Source: an uncultured Collinsella sp.
GTDB taxonomy: Bacteria > Actinomycetota > Coriobacteriia > Coriobacteriales > Coriobacteriaceae
Reading direction: 5' to 3'
Length of the DNA: 23,244 bases
NCBI GenBank assembly: GCA_900556365.1
Contig: USOG01000007.1
Span: 1-23,244 of the forward strand
The notes under the pieces were generated by a model. That model ran no database searches. It was not told the DNA's origin and saw only the letters and a list, made by a program, of their open reading frames with translations. Position numbers and translations under genes: made by a program. Shown piece by piece: positions 6,884 through 14,984 of the stretch (its first letter is position 1; the number at the start of each line of letters is the position of its first letter).

Positions 6884-6950
6884 AGTTGCGGTGATATAGT
6901 TCCGATTTAAGCGGTTTAACAGCATAAATAGGAACTATATCACCGCAACT
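6884..6950. repeat. 67-bp palindromic element, copy 2
   Basis: The arms 6884-6903 (agttgcggtgatatagttcc) and 6931-6950 are perfectly complementary over 20 bp around a 27-nt loop. It lies between the radical SAM gene stop (6992) and the map start (6831), both on the minus strand. Read on that strand the right-hand arm is followed by TTTTA, so it could end the radical SAM transcript. The inner bases attta (6905-6909) and taaat (6925-6929) can extend the pairing. See copy 1 at 784-850. Confidence 0.88.
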
Positions 6951-6991
6951 GATGGAGTGGGATGGCGGACACTGGCTGCTGCGTGGTTTTG

Positions 6992-7768
6992 CTAGTAGCT
7001 CACCTGGCAGGGAATACCGAGGGCGCGCACGCGCGCGGCAATGGCGTCGAGCACCTCGGGCGCTGCTTTGGCAAGGCCGGCGATCGGTGTCTCGCGCGCC
7101 ACGGTGTAGATGGTCGCTTCTTGTGGGCGAATGCGCTCAAGCGCCGCGAGCCAGGGGGCAACGTACTCCTCGCCGGTGTTGTCGATGAGCTTGCCCTGAT
7201 ACTCGCCGGTCAAAAAGATCGTCTGGATAATGACGTGACCGGCAAAGCTTGCGAACGTCTCGATCTGGTGCTCGACGTCGTAGGGGCCAACGGGCTGGTC
7301 GAGCAGCTGGATAAACGCTGGGTCGACGGTATCGAGCTTAAGAATGTTGTCGTCGACCATCATGAGCGCGTCGCGCACCTCGGGGCGGTCGGCGCGCGTG
7401 CCGTTGGAGAGCACGGCGATCTTGGAGTTTGGGGCAAGCTCGTCGCGCAGCGCGACGGCGCCGGCGATGGCCTGCGGAAACTCCGATGCGGCGGTGGGCT
7501 CGCCGTTGCCTGCGAAGGTGATCACATCGGGGAGCTCGCCCTCGGCTGCCATCTCGCGCAGCTTTGCCTCGAGCGCGTCGAGTACCACGGCGGCTGTGTT
7601 GTACGGCTCATGGCAGGGGCGCTCGGCGTTGAGGCCGTTTTCGCAGTAAATGCAGTCGAACGTGCAGATTTTGCCGCTGGCCGGCATCATGTTGACGCCG
7701 AGCGAGAGACCAAGGCGACGGCTGCGAACGGGCCCAAAGATGGGGCTGGCATTCAAAAACGTAGACAT
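6992..7768 (-). CDS. Radical SAM protein (COG0731-like)
   Basis: A 258-aa cytosolic protein with the radical SAM iron-sulfur signature CTFDCIYC (Cys35, Cys39, Cys42) and a FAGNGEPT motif that binds S-adenosylmethionine. The overall look (PIFGPVRSRRLG at the N-terminus, then GVNMMP) matches the COG0731 group, named after wyosine synthetase but in bacteria of unknown substrate. I see no extra iron-sulfur cluster motif. GAGGAG lies 9 bases before this ATG; another ATG two codons upstream (7772-7774) is possible but only 3 bases from the same site. The same frame continues much further upstream, through the hydrolase region, but has no family sequence there. Confidence 0.88.
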   Translation of the reverse strand: MSTFLNASPIFGPVRSRRLGLSLGVNMMPASGKICTFDCIYCENGLNAERPCHEPYNTAAVVLDALEAKLREMAAEGELPDVITFAGNGEPTAASEFPQAIAGAVALRDELAPNSKIAVLSNGTRADRPEVRDALMMVDDNILKLDTVDPAFIQLLDQPVGPYDVEHQIETFASFAGHVIIQTIFLTGEYQGKLIDNTGEEYVAPWLAALERIRPQEATIYTVARETPIAGLAKAAPEVLDAIAARVRALGIPCQVSY

Positions 7769-7993
7769 AGGCATATGCTCCTCAAGACAATTGTGCTTAA
7801 GCATAGCATCGGCTCCAAAGCAAGGTGTGGGCTCTTGCTTTACAAGTTTCGTTTTTTCACGTCGCTCATGATGCCGTGCCATGAAAAGCCTCGGGTCGGG
7901 TACAGTTAATCTGTTAACAAGTCGTAAGGCAATGCGGGTCCATCCAACCGTACTGACGTGCAGCTGGATAGGCATTGATGATGGGGGCACAAC

Positions 7994-8791
7994 ATGGATT
8001 TTACGGTCGAGAATGCGGGCACCACGATTGCCTGTCGCGAATATGCCGGTCCGGATGTGTCGCCTGATACTCCTGCTTTGGTGTGCGTGCACGGCGCTTG
8101 TGTCGACGGCACATTTTTCGACGGCATCGCTTGTGAGCTCAGCCGCAACTACCGCGTAATTGCCTACGACCGCCGCGGCTGTGGTGATAGCAGCGAAGCG
8201 GCAGACGGCAGCTATGATCTTGCCGCTCAGGCCGCCGACCTGCAAGCTGTGATCGAACACGTTGGCGCTCCGACAAATGTGCTTGCGCACAGCGCCGGTA
8301 CGTTGGTGGCGCTGGAGCTTCTTCGCACCGAACCCCATCTCGCCGCCCGCGCGATTCTGCATGAGCCGGCTGTGTCGGCCGAAGGCGTCGGCATGGGCGC
8401 AGCTCCGGTTTTGCTCGATATGATTGCGGCTGGAAAGGTTTCAAGGGCGCTCCGGCTTTTCTTGGGAGCCCTCGGCGACTTGGACCCCGAGGCTCCTGGG
8501 ACGACCGAAGCGGAAGCCAAACATGCCCTGCGCAATGGTCGTTGCTTCATGGCCAATGAATACGGAACAAATATGACATATACTCCCGACTGGGAGCGCG
8601 CCCGCGCGTCAAAGGCGGTGTCTGCCGTGTTTTTGGGTGAGCTTTCGGTCGGTACGCCCCGCGAGGCTGGTACGCGAGCGGCTGCCGAATATCTCGATTG
8701 CCCCCTCGTGACGATCCCGGGCGCGCATAACGGCCTGCGCGATCGCCCCGTTACGGCGGCAAACGCCGTTCGCGATGTCTTGGAGCGTTAG
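7994..8791 (+). CDS. Alpha/beta hydrolase
   Basis: A 265-aa protein with the alpha/beta-hydrolase fold: the oxyanion-hole motif VHGACVD (32-38), DRRGCGDS (59-66), the nucleophile elbow AHSAGT with Ser100, and a C-terminal GAHNG carrying the likely catalytic histidine. The acid is probably the glutamate in LGELS. The usual elbow GxSxG reads AxSxG, an accepted variant. There is no signal peptide, so it is cytosolic. The substrate (an ester, lactone or similar) is unknown. The ribosome site is weak (GGGGG six bases before the ATG). It is divergent from the radical SAM gene, with about 220 bp between them. Confidence 0.88.
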   Translation: MDFTVENAGTTIACREYAGPDVSPDTPALVCVHGACVDGTFFDGIACELSRNYRVIAYDRRGCGDSSEAADGSYDLAAQAADLQAVIEHVGAPTNVLAHSAGTLVALELLRTEPHLAARAILHEPAVSAEGVGMGAAPVLLDMIAAGKVSRALRLFLGALGDLDPEAPGTTEAEAKHALRNGRCFMANEYGTNMTYTPDWERARASKAVSAVFLGELSVGTPREAGTRAAAEYLDCPLVTIPGAHNGLRDRPVTAANAVRDVLER

Positions 8792-9004
8792 CATGCTCGA
8801 TGACCTGCGGGGAGGGGGACTGTTGGCGTTTCGTCTTTGTTAACGAATGTGCCCATAACCGCGCGCCCGCGGCTCCATTACCGCCGTTTGCTAGGTCATA
8901 AAAATGTAACGATAATCGCGCATTTGCCTGCAGCTGTTAGATGTTACCCTTGTGCCATTTGATATACACCGTTGCCGTGCGTAACGATAGAAAGGGCCCC
9001 CCAT

Positions 9005-10885
9005 ATGCTCAATAATCACGAGGCCAATCTAACCGACGAGGAGGCTGCCGCCGAGGTCGCCCGCGTCGCGAAGACCTACCCCGTGGTGCGTTTGCTGTCG
9101 GCCGATCAGATTAAGAGCGAGCCTAACTGCTTGCTCGCCGGCGATCGCTGCCCTTGTCTGCGTCAGTCGAGTCTTGAGGCCTTGGCAGACTCCGATGAGG
9201 TGTCGGAGCAACTGCTCAACGATGGTACTGAGTACCGCGCCCGTCTGCGCCCTCTGAAGGTCGAGGGCGAGCCTCACGTCCTGCTGATGGTGCGTCCGAT
9301 CGATGAGCAAGAGGCTGCAGAAGAGGACCTTGTCTACACCGACGTGCTGACGAGTGTGCGCAATCGCCGATATTACGAGGAAAAGCTCCGTAGCGCCCGC
9401 ATGAAGGCCGGCGTGGCGGTGATAGACCTCGATGATTTTAGGGTCTTCAACGATACGTGTGGCTGTCATGCCGGTGACCTTGCGCTCGGTGCTGTGGCGA
9501 CAGCCATACGCAGCGGAATTCGTTCGACTGACGAGCTTGTGCGCTATGGCTGCGACAAGTTTGTGGTCGTCATGCCCAATATTCCCTCCGATGACTTCAC
9601 CCGTCGCCTGCATCAGGTATCCGATGCCGTTCATGCCACGATTATTCCGGGCCATGAGTACGTGAGCTTGACGGCATGTGTTGGTGGCGTTCGCATTCAT
9701 GGCGAGACGGTCGATGAGGGCGTTGGCCGCGCTGTCCAGTTGCTGAGCCGCGCTAAGACAAAAGCCGGTACGGTCGTGACCGATGCCGATTCCATCGAGG
9801 CCTTCCAAAGCGAAAAGCCTTTGGTGCTTATTGCCGATGACTCCGAGATGAACCGAGCCATTCTCAACGAGATGCTCAAGGACGAGTATTGCATCCTCGA
9901 GGCCGATAACGGTCGTACGGCGCTCGACATGGTCGACCGCTATGGCGATGAGTTGTCGCTCGTGCTGCTGGATATTGTCATGCCGGGCATAAGCGGCTTT
10001 GAGGTGCTGGCCGATCTGTCGCGCCGATCGGGTATCGAAAATCTGCCTTTCATCATGATTTCGAGCGAAGATTCCGATGATATGGTTTTGCGCGCGTACG
10101 AGCTGGGCGCCTCGGACTATATCAACCGCCCGTTTGACTCCCGTGTCGTGCGCCGCCGTGTAAGCAACACCATCCGCCTATACGCCAAGCAGCGCCGCCT
10201 GACGAACCTGCTGTCCCAACAGTACAACGAGCGCGTCAAGAACAGTCGAATGCTCATCGACATCATGGCCGGCGTCATGGAGCTTCGCAATGGCGAGAGC
10301 GGCAGGCACGTTACGAACATCGAGAAGCTGACCGAGCTGCTGCTTGGCTGTCTGGTCCAGCGTAGCGGCACGATCTCCCTCGACAATGAGGAACGCTCTA
10401 CGATTGCCCTGGCTTCGGCGCTGCACGATATCGGCAAGATGTCGATTGACGATGCAATTCTCAACAAACCCGGGCGCCTTACGCCCGAGGAGTTCGAGAT
10501 TATGAAGACGCATACCACGATGGGCGCCGACATGGTGCTTGAGCTGGGCCGCCATCACGTCGGCAATGCGCTTATGGAATATGCGTACCAGATTGCGCGT
10601 TGGCATCACGAGCGCTGGGACGGCAAGGGCTATCCCGATGGCCTTAAGGGCGACGAGATTCCCATTGCCGCGCAGGTGGTCTCGGTGGCCGACGTGTATG
10701 ATGCGCTGACGAGCGTGCGCGTGTACAAGGACGCTATCCCGCACAAGGAGGCGATCCAGATGATCCTGGACGGTAAGTGCGGCACCTTTAACCCGCTGTT
10801 GCTCGACTGCCTGCTCGAGGTGCAAGACCGTATTGCCGAGACGTTGGCACGCCCCGCCGACGTTGTCGCGTTTCCCACGATTTAG
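9005..10885 (+). CDS. PAS-like / degenerate GGDEF / receiver / HD-GYP signalling protein
   Basis: A 626-aa soluble signalling protein with no membrane segment. In order: a cysteine-containing PAS-like region (about 20-100); a GGDEF domain (about 110-260) in which the signature is GCDKF (182-186) but the RxxD inhibitory site Arg173-Asp176 is intact; a receiver domain (272-390) with ADD (277-279), phosphate acceptor Asp323 and Arg375 where lysine is usual (NRPF); and an HD-GYP domain (415-610) with His435, His474-Asp475, His503, His534-His535 and GKGYP. The likely role is c-di-GMP hydrolysis controlled by phosphorylation and by c-di-GMP bound to the dead cyclase domain. The start is ATG 9005, with AGAAAGGG upstream. 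An Hpt gene follows 23 bp downstream. Confidence 0.93.
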   Translation: MLNNHEANLTDEEAAAEVARVAKTYPVVRLLSADQIKSEPNCLLAGDRCPCLRQSSLEALADSDEVSEQLLNDGTEYRARLRPLKVEGEPHVLLMVRPIDEQEAAEEDLVYTDVLTSVRNRRYYEEKLRSARMKAGVAVIDLDDFRVFNDTCGCHAGDLALGAVATAIRSGIRSTDELVRYGCDKFVVVMPNIPSDDFTRRLHQVSDAVHATIIPGHEYVSLTACVGGVRIHGETVDEGVGRAVQLLSRAKTKAGTVVTDADSIEAFQSEKPLVLIADDSEMNRAILNEMLKDEYCILEADNGRTALDMVDRYGDELSLVLLDIVMPGISGFEVLADLSRRSGIENLPFIMISSEDSDDMVLRAYELGASDYINRPFDSRVVRRRVSNTIRLYAKQRRLTNLLSQQYNERVKNSRMLIDIMAGVMELRNGESGRHVTNIEKLTELLLGCLVQRSGTISLDNEERSTIALASALHDIGKMSIDDAILNKPGRLTPEEFEIMKTHTTMGADMVLELGRHHVGNALMEYAYQIARWHHERWDGKGYPDGLKGDEIPIAAQVVSVADVYDALTSVRVYKDAIPHKEAIQMILDGKCGTFNPLLLDCLLEVQDRIAETLARPADVVAFPTI

Positions 10886-10908
10886 TTTGACCAAAGGAGT
10901 TTCAATCC

Positions 10909-11265
10909 ATGATTTCCATGCGTGAGGCGTATGAGAAGATCGGCGCTAATTATGACGACGCGTGCGCTCGGCTGATGGGCGGGGAAATGCTTGCCCGCTT
11001 TGCCCTCAAGTTTTTGGATGACGAGAGCATGGACAAACTGGAGGCCGCCATGGCGGCAGGAGACGCCGAAGGTGCGTTTATGGCAGCGCACACGCTCAAG
11101 GGCGTGAGCCAGAACCTGGGATTCGATAATCTGTACGAGCCGGCGGTTGTGGTGACCGAAGCGCTGCGCGGCGCCGATGCCGTTGACGGCGCTCGCGAGG
11201 GGATGCATGCGTTGCAGCAGCAATATGCGGCTACGATGTCGGCCCTGCGCGAAGCGGCTGAATAA
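10909..11265 (+). CDS. Stand-alone Hpt phosphotransfer protein
   Basis: A 118-aa all-helical protein with the histidine phosphotransfer motif AAHTLKGVSQNLGF, phospho-acceptor His61. Such proteins pass phosphate between receiver domains of hybrid kinases and response regulators. It lies 23 bp after the HD-GYP gene, with AAAGGAG nine bases before its ATG, so the two are almost certainly one operon. The natural inference is that it phosphorylates, or drains, Asp323 of the upstream protein. No histidine kinase is encoded in this window, so the phosphate source must be elsewhere. Confidence 0.9.
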   Translation: MISMREAYEKIGANYDDACARLMGGEMLARFALKFLDDESMDKLEAAMAAGDAEGAFMAAHTLKGVSQNLGFDNLYEPAVVVTEALRGADAVDGAREGMHALQQQYAATMSALREAAE

Positions 11266-11394
11266 GAGCTTGCGGGCCTTGATGACTATGAGAGTGGATA
11301 ATCTCCCGTTCAATACGTGTCCAAAATCCACGCTCACCCCTTCTGATTAGTGAATGGCCTATGCGCACTGGCGGGGCTTTCCGCATGCAATCAA

Positions 11395-11428
11395 TATCGT
11401 TGTTCGATAAACTGTTCGAATAACGATA
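11395..11428. promoter_or_regulatory. Dyad upstream of the DUF2975/XRE operon
   Basis: The arms 11395-11407 (tatcgttgttcga) and 11416-11428 (tcgaataacgata) match at 12 of 13 positions around an 8-nt centre. It lies 20 bp upstream of the DUF2975 start. It is a candidate operator for the XRE regulator encoded in the same operon. The word CGATAA/TTATCG recurs around the promoter of the ABC operon (12425-12474). Confidence 0.5.
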
Positions 11429-11448
11429 GAGTCAATGAGGGTGAGTGT

Positions 11449-12009
11449 ATGTCCAACAGCGTTCAGCGTATGGCCAAGGCGGGCGAAAATATCAGGAAGC
11501 TTGGTTTTTGCATGGCAGCCGTTTTTGCAGGGATGCTCGTCGCTTTTGCCGCGTTGGTTGTTTACGTGATTTGGTATGCGGTTGAAAACGTTGCTTCTGT
11601 CGATTCTTTTGGTGTCGTGACGCTTCTCAATGGCGGGTGCATCGTTATCCCAAGCGGACTGTGCCTGGCACTCGTTGTGGGTATTTCGCTTGTCGTTCTG
11701 TGCGGAATCAGCCGTAATATCTCGCGGGGCGTCTCGCCCTTTACCAGGGTACATGTGCGGCTTATCCGTGTTCTTGCACTTGCCTTTGCTGTTAACGCTG
11801 CGGTTTCGTTTGTTGGTGCCTATGGATCGGTCAATCTCACCATTGGCGGACTGGAGCTTTACATCGTGCCTCATTCCTTCGTTATTGAGATTTGCCAAGG
11901 CGCTACCTTTGATGCGGGGTCGTTTATCGGCGCAGTTGTCTGCTTGTTTATCTCGGCGATCTGGAGTTATGCCTCGCTGCTCCAAGAGCAGTCTGACGAG
12001 CTTGTGTAG
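11449..12009 (+). CDS. DUF2975 family membrane protein
   Basis: A 186-aa integral membrane protein with four hydrophobic segments (about 18-44, 63-87, 104-125 and 155-176). The motif SRNISRGVSPFT (88-99), between segments two and three, is the hallmark of DUF2975 proteins. The function is unknown; the family is nearly always encoded next to a small XRE regulator, as here (8-bp gap). The frame is open from 11350, but the ATG at 11449 is preferred: it has GAGGGTGAG before it, and the upstream stretch holds the dyad operator. It may sense or relay membrane state to the regulator. Confidence 0.85.
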   Translation: MSNSVQRMAKAGENIRKLGFCMAAVFAGMLVAFAALVVYVIWYAVENVASVDSFGVVTLLNGGCIVIPSGLCLALVVGISLVVLCGISRNISRGVSPFTRVHVRLIRVLALAFAVNAAVSFVGAYGSVNLTIGGLELYIVPHSFVIEICQGATFDAGSFIGAVVCLFISAIWSYASLLQEQSDELV

Positions 12010-12017
12010 GAGGAAAC

Positions 12018-12347
12018 ATGAGCTATCTCATCATCGAGCTTGAGACGCAGCTGCTTAAGACCGGAAAGACCAGCGCTGATCTGATTCGGGCGACGGGGCA
12101 TACTCCGGCTAATATTTCAAAGCTTAGAAACGGAAAGATAAAAGCTATTCGCCTAAAGACGCTTCTCGATATCTGTGATGAGCTTGATTGTCAACCGGGA
12201 GATATTATTCAGCGCGTGAGCGAGAAAGAGCTTGAGGAGCTTATTGTCGAGCGCGCAAAAAATGTCGTGAGACAGATGCGGGATGGCGGAGGCAACGAGG
12301 TGTCGCTTCCGACATCAGTCTTTGCTGTCGATTTGAGCGACGAGTAG
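12018..12347 (+). CDS. XRE-family transcriptional regulator
   Basis: A 109-aa DNA-binding protein with an N-terminal helix-turn-helix: TSADLIRATGHTPANISKLR (18-37), followed by LLDICDELDCQPGDII (49-64), which is typical of the short YozG-like XRE family. The C-terminal 40 residues are charged, helical and unassigned. GGAGG lies six bases upstream of the ATG. It follows the DUF2975 gene, the standard arrangement, and a strong terminator follows at 12382. The likely targets are its own promoter dyad at 11395-11428 and perhaps the adjacent ABC operon. Confidence 0.88.
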   Translation: MSYLIIELETQLLKTGKTSADLIRATGHTPANISKLRNGKIKAIRLKTLLDICDELDCQPGDIIQRVSEKELEELIVERAKNVVRQMRDGGGNEVSLPTSVFAVDLSDE

Positions 12348-12381
12348 CATAAGACGAACAGCTAAAACGAAGTATCAGCGT

Positions 12382-12416
12382 GAAGGGACCCGTGTCTAAC
12401 ACGGGTCCCTTCTTTT
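12382..12416 (+). terminator. Strong intrinsic terminator of the DUF2975/XRE operon
   Basis: A perfect 13-bp stem (gaagggacccgtg 12382-12394; cacgggtcccttc 12400-12412), a 5-nt loop and a TTTT tail. It separates the regulator operon from the ABC operon. Confidence 0.93.
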
Positions 12417-12424
12417 AGACTATC

Positions 12425-12474
12425 TTGACAAATACGAGTTATCGAAAAACAATAACAACTATGGAAAACGATAA
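12425..12474 (+). promoter_or_regulatory. Promoter region of the ABC operon with a TTATCG/CGATAA dyad
   Basis: A consensus -35 TTGACA (12425-12430) is followed 17 bp later by a weak -10 AACAAT (12448-12453). TTATCG (12439-12444) lies in the spacer and its complement CGATAA at 12469-12474, a layout suited to a repressor. The same words occur in the dyad at 11395-11428, suggesting common control by the XRE protein. Confidence 0.5.
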
Positions 12475-12491
12475 AGGAAAGAAAGAGCGAT

Positions 12492-13253
12492 ATGAGCGGT
12501 TTTTCTATCAAGCAGAACGGGGGTCCAATGAACGCATCAGCGATAAAGCTATCAAAAGTTTCAAAACGCTACGGGAAACGGCACGTTTTGCATGACGTTT
12601 CCTTCGAGGTGCATCAGTCTGAGCTCTGTGCCCTTGTCGGTGCAAACGGTGCGGGCAAAAGCACGCTTATTAAAATCGTCTTGGGCCTCTGCGAGCCATC
12701 TTCGGGGAGCGTGGAGCTCTTTGGAGGCAAATCAAAAAGAGAGCTTGGCCTGATGCGGACGCGTGTCGGCTATGTGCCAGATTCCAGCGGAGCATACCAA
12801 TCCCTCAGTGCGGTTGAGAATCTCCAAATCCGATGTGCGGAATGGGGGCTTGATGCGAATTGTGAGGTTCCTCGCGTTTTGAGCCTAGTTGGACTGGATG
12901 CCGATGAGAAAAAGAACGTGAGCAGTTTTTCTCTGGGAATGAAACGGCGGCTGGATATAGCTACGGCTTTGTTGGGTGACACTGATCTGCTTATTTTTGA
13001 TGAGCCAGCAAATGGGTTGGACCCGCTGGGCATCGAGAGTATATGGGCCCTTATCGGTCGATTGAATCAAGAACAGGGTAAGACCATGCTCATCTCTAGT
13101 CATGATTTGGATGAGTTGGCATCAGTTGCAACAAGTTGCGTGTTTATTCATGACGGCGAACTGCTGAAAATGGAATCGATGGACGTCATAAGGGATGAGG
13201 CGCCATCCCTAAAAGAGTATTACAGGCGCTTGATGAAGGCGGTCTCACTATGA
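12492..13253 (+). CDS. ABC transporter ATP-binding protein
   Basis: A 253-aa ATPase subunit with Walker A GANGAGKS (50-57), signature FSLGMKRR (146-153, the LSGGQ variant SLGM typical of drug and bacteriocin-type exporters), Walker B LLIFDE (166-171), a D-loop NGLDP and the switch histidine His204. The Q-loop position reads VGYVPD, without glutamine. It is of the BcrA/CcmA type that works with separate permeases. A second ATG at 12528 (GGGGG upstream) is an equally possible start. The gene ends in an ATGA overlap with the first permease. The cargo (peptide, lipid or drug) is unknown. Confidence 0.92.
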   Translation: MSGFSIKQNGGPMNASAIKLSKVSKRYGKRHVLHDVSFEVHQSELCALVGANGAGKSTLIKIVLGLCEPSSGSVELFGGKSKRELGLMRTRVGYVPDSSGAYQSLSAVENLQIRCAEWGLDANCEVPRVLSLVGLDADEKKNVSSFSLGMKRRLDIATALLGDTDLLIFDEPANGLDPLGIESIWALIGRLNQEQGKTMLISSHDLDELASVATSCVFIHDGELLKMESMDVIRDEAPSLKEYYRRLMKAVSL

Positions 13254-14074
13254 AGCGGGCGATCCATCCCATAAAGGCAGACATGATGCGTTTGCACAGG
13301 ATGTTTCCGGCGAAGTTTGGCCTTGCGCTTATTCTGGCGTTCGGCCTTCTCTTCGGTGTCTTTCTAAAAAACGGAACAACGTTGCTCGCCTTTGGCAATA
13401 GCGTTTTTGGGGAGGATATTGGTTTCTGCTGGAATGTAATCGATCCTTCTGCACCCGATGAGTCCCTTGTGCGCAGTGCTTTTGCCGGCACGTCTCTGTT
13501 CGTTCCGCTCATCGTTTGCCTGGCGATTTTACAGGAGCGCGGCTATGAAGAGGGACACCGAATTTCTTCAGCAAGAGGTCTTACCCGCTTTAATGGGGTC
13601 CTAGCACATGTGCTTTCGTTTGCTTTAATAATTGGCGTAGCATATAGTGCGCTTTGCCTTCTTCTTTTTGCAATAGCCATAATACGTGGAGGGCATAACT
13701 ACTCGCACGACATGCTAACTGTATTTTTGCCTGCAATGATAGTCAACGCTGTATTGGTGATATCGGTTGCGCTGGAGACGGTGGCCATCTATCGGATCAC
13801 AGGCAGCGCTGTATTGAGCGGGGCTGTGCTAATAGTTGGATTTGTCATGAGCTTGACGCTCTACGGAACTTACCTTCAGACGCCCATACCGTCCTTGCGA
13901 TGGATCTTCTTTCTTCCGGGGCCGTACCTTGGAGTCGGATGTGCCCTTGGGTATAGCGATATGGGGCAGCTGACGCTTCTGGGATATGGCGCGGCAGCCA
14001 GCTGTCTATCGGTATTGATTTACGCTCTCGTGAGCTTTCGTGCTGGGGGTGTGCTCAATGGCTCGTCAGATTAA
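13250..14074 (+). CDS. ABC transporter permease subunit (ABC-2 type), first
   Basis: A 274-aa membrane protein with about six hydrophobic segments (around 22-41, 80-95, 115-145, 155-180, 190-210 and 245-265). There is no clear family motif beyond the ABC-2-like layout with a long extracytoplasmic loop (40-75). It starts 4 bp inside the ATPase gene, so the two are translationally coupled. It pairs with the second permease. The substrate is not deducible. AT content is higher than in neighbouring housekeeping genes, a possible sign of transfer. Confidence 0.8.
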   Translation: MKRAIHPIKADMMRLHRMFPAKFGLALILAFGLLFGVFLKNGTTLLAFGNSVFGEDIGFCWNVIDPSAPDESLVRSAFAGTSLFVPLIVCLAILQERGYEEGHRISSARGLTRFNGVLAHVLSFALIIGVAYSALCLLLFAIAIIRGGHNYSHDMLTVFLPAMIVNAVLVISVALETVAIYRITGSAVLSGAVLIVGFVMSLTLYGTYLQTPIPSLRWIFFLPGPYLGVGCALGYSDMGQLTLLGYGAAASCLSVLIYALVSFRAGGVLNGSSD

Positions 14075-14876
14075 AAGACTTCTCCAGTCAGAATTGAAGC
14101 ATGTGAGCAAATGGGCGTACGTCTTAATCCTGGTAATTTATGCGTACATGGTGGTATTGCAGCTTAATTCTTTCCCGATGTGGTTCTGTAGCCTCCGTGA
14201 GAATAGTTTCTTGGGCTTTTTCCCAGACCCGACGCTTCGGCTATCGGCAGAGGATGTCCTTCTATTTGGTAATGCAGAGGTTTTTCGCGGTCTGCTGTTC
14301 AACGTAGCCCCGTTGGCTCATGCATTGTTCTTTCCGTTCATCGCGGCTTGTATTGTGCCGCGCTTTGTCAGTTCGGGCTTTATTGAGGAACCGTGGGGGT
14401 TATCGGAGGCTCGGGGTGGGAAGCGTGTGTGCGCTATCGTTGCGCGAGTGGTGCTGTCTTCTTTTGCCCTTTTGGGCGCGTTTATCCTGTCGAGTGTCGT
14501 TTTGTACTGTCTTAACTGCGTAATCGTTTTGGATGCTCGGCAGTATTTCAACCTGAATATTTTTTGCTATCGACTTCTTCTGGCGAGTGTCGTCTGCCTT
14601 GCATACGTGGTCTCTTGCGTGATTGCTGTTTCCTATTTTGGGTCCGGCTTCGGTCCGATTGGCATGCTGTTGCTTGTCAATGTTGTAGCGATCTACATAC
14701 AGCTCGGGGCCAATTCCATGCTTCCGCTTCCAGCCTCGATGCTCATGTGGATTTGTGGCGTGACCCCGTTGGGGAATGGTCAATGCATCTCGATTTTAAT
14801 TGACTGCCTAATCAACGTAGCAAGCGTTTTTACCATTTGCTTTACCGTAGACCGATTGCGGTCGAGATTTCTTTGA
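14058..14876 (+). CDS. ABC transporter permease subunit, second
   Basis: A 272-aa membrane protein with about six hydrophobic segments, starting MARQIKRLLQSELKHVSKW. It overlaps the first permease by 17 bp; GGGGGTG precedes the chosen ATG, while the earlier ATG at 14040 has no site. With the ATPase and first permease it forms a three-gene exporter-like operon of the bacteriocin-immunity or drug-efflux type. I do not recognise the subfamily. The gene has the same relatively AT-rich, rare-codon look as its partner. Confidence 0.8.
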   Translation: MARQIKRLLQSELKHVSKWAYVLILVIYAYMVVLQLNSFPMWFCSLRENSFLGFFPDPTLRLSAEDVLLFGNAEVFRGLLFNVAPLAHALFFPFIAACIVPRFVSSGFIEEPWGLSEARGGKRVCAIVARVVLSSFALLGAFILSSVVLYCLNCVIVLDARQYFNLNIFCYRLLLASVVCLAYVVSCVIAVSYFGSGFGPIGMLLLVNVVAIYIQLGANSMLPLPASMLMWICGVTPLGNGQCISILIDCLINVASVFTICFTVDRLRSRFL

Positions 14877-14916
14877 TTGTTTGTGAGGGATAATCATACC
14901 GAGCATACCAAATACA

Positions 14917-14947
14917 GGGGGGGCACCGTGGCTGGTGTCCGCCCCCC
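14917..14947. terminator. GC-rich hairpin between convergent operons
   Basis: The arms ggggggc (14918-14924) and gcccccc (14941-14947), with inner pairing cacc/ggtg (14924-14927, 14934-14937), form a stable hairpin between the end of the ABC exporter operon (plus) and the end of the importer operon (minus). No T-run is obvious. Confidence 0.6.
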
Positions 14948-14984
14948 GCTGGCTTAGGAGGCTTTAACTTGTGTGGCTTGCGAG

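Noticed and set aside
6962..7909. 315-codon plus-strand frame opposite the radical SAM gene
   Set aside because: It is an antisense shadow; the minus-strand protein has a complete iron-sulfur motif.
7769..8362. Long N-terminal extension of the radical SAM gene
   Set aside because: The frame is open, but it lies antisense to the alpha/beta hydrolase, has no family sequence, and a good ribosome site marks the start near 7768-7774.
8792..9004. c-di-GMP riboswitch upstream of the HD-GYP gene
   Set aside because: I looked for the conserved GEMM core in this leader and did not find it; only short AT-rich words and weak promoter-like elements are seen.
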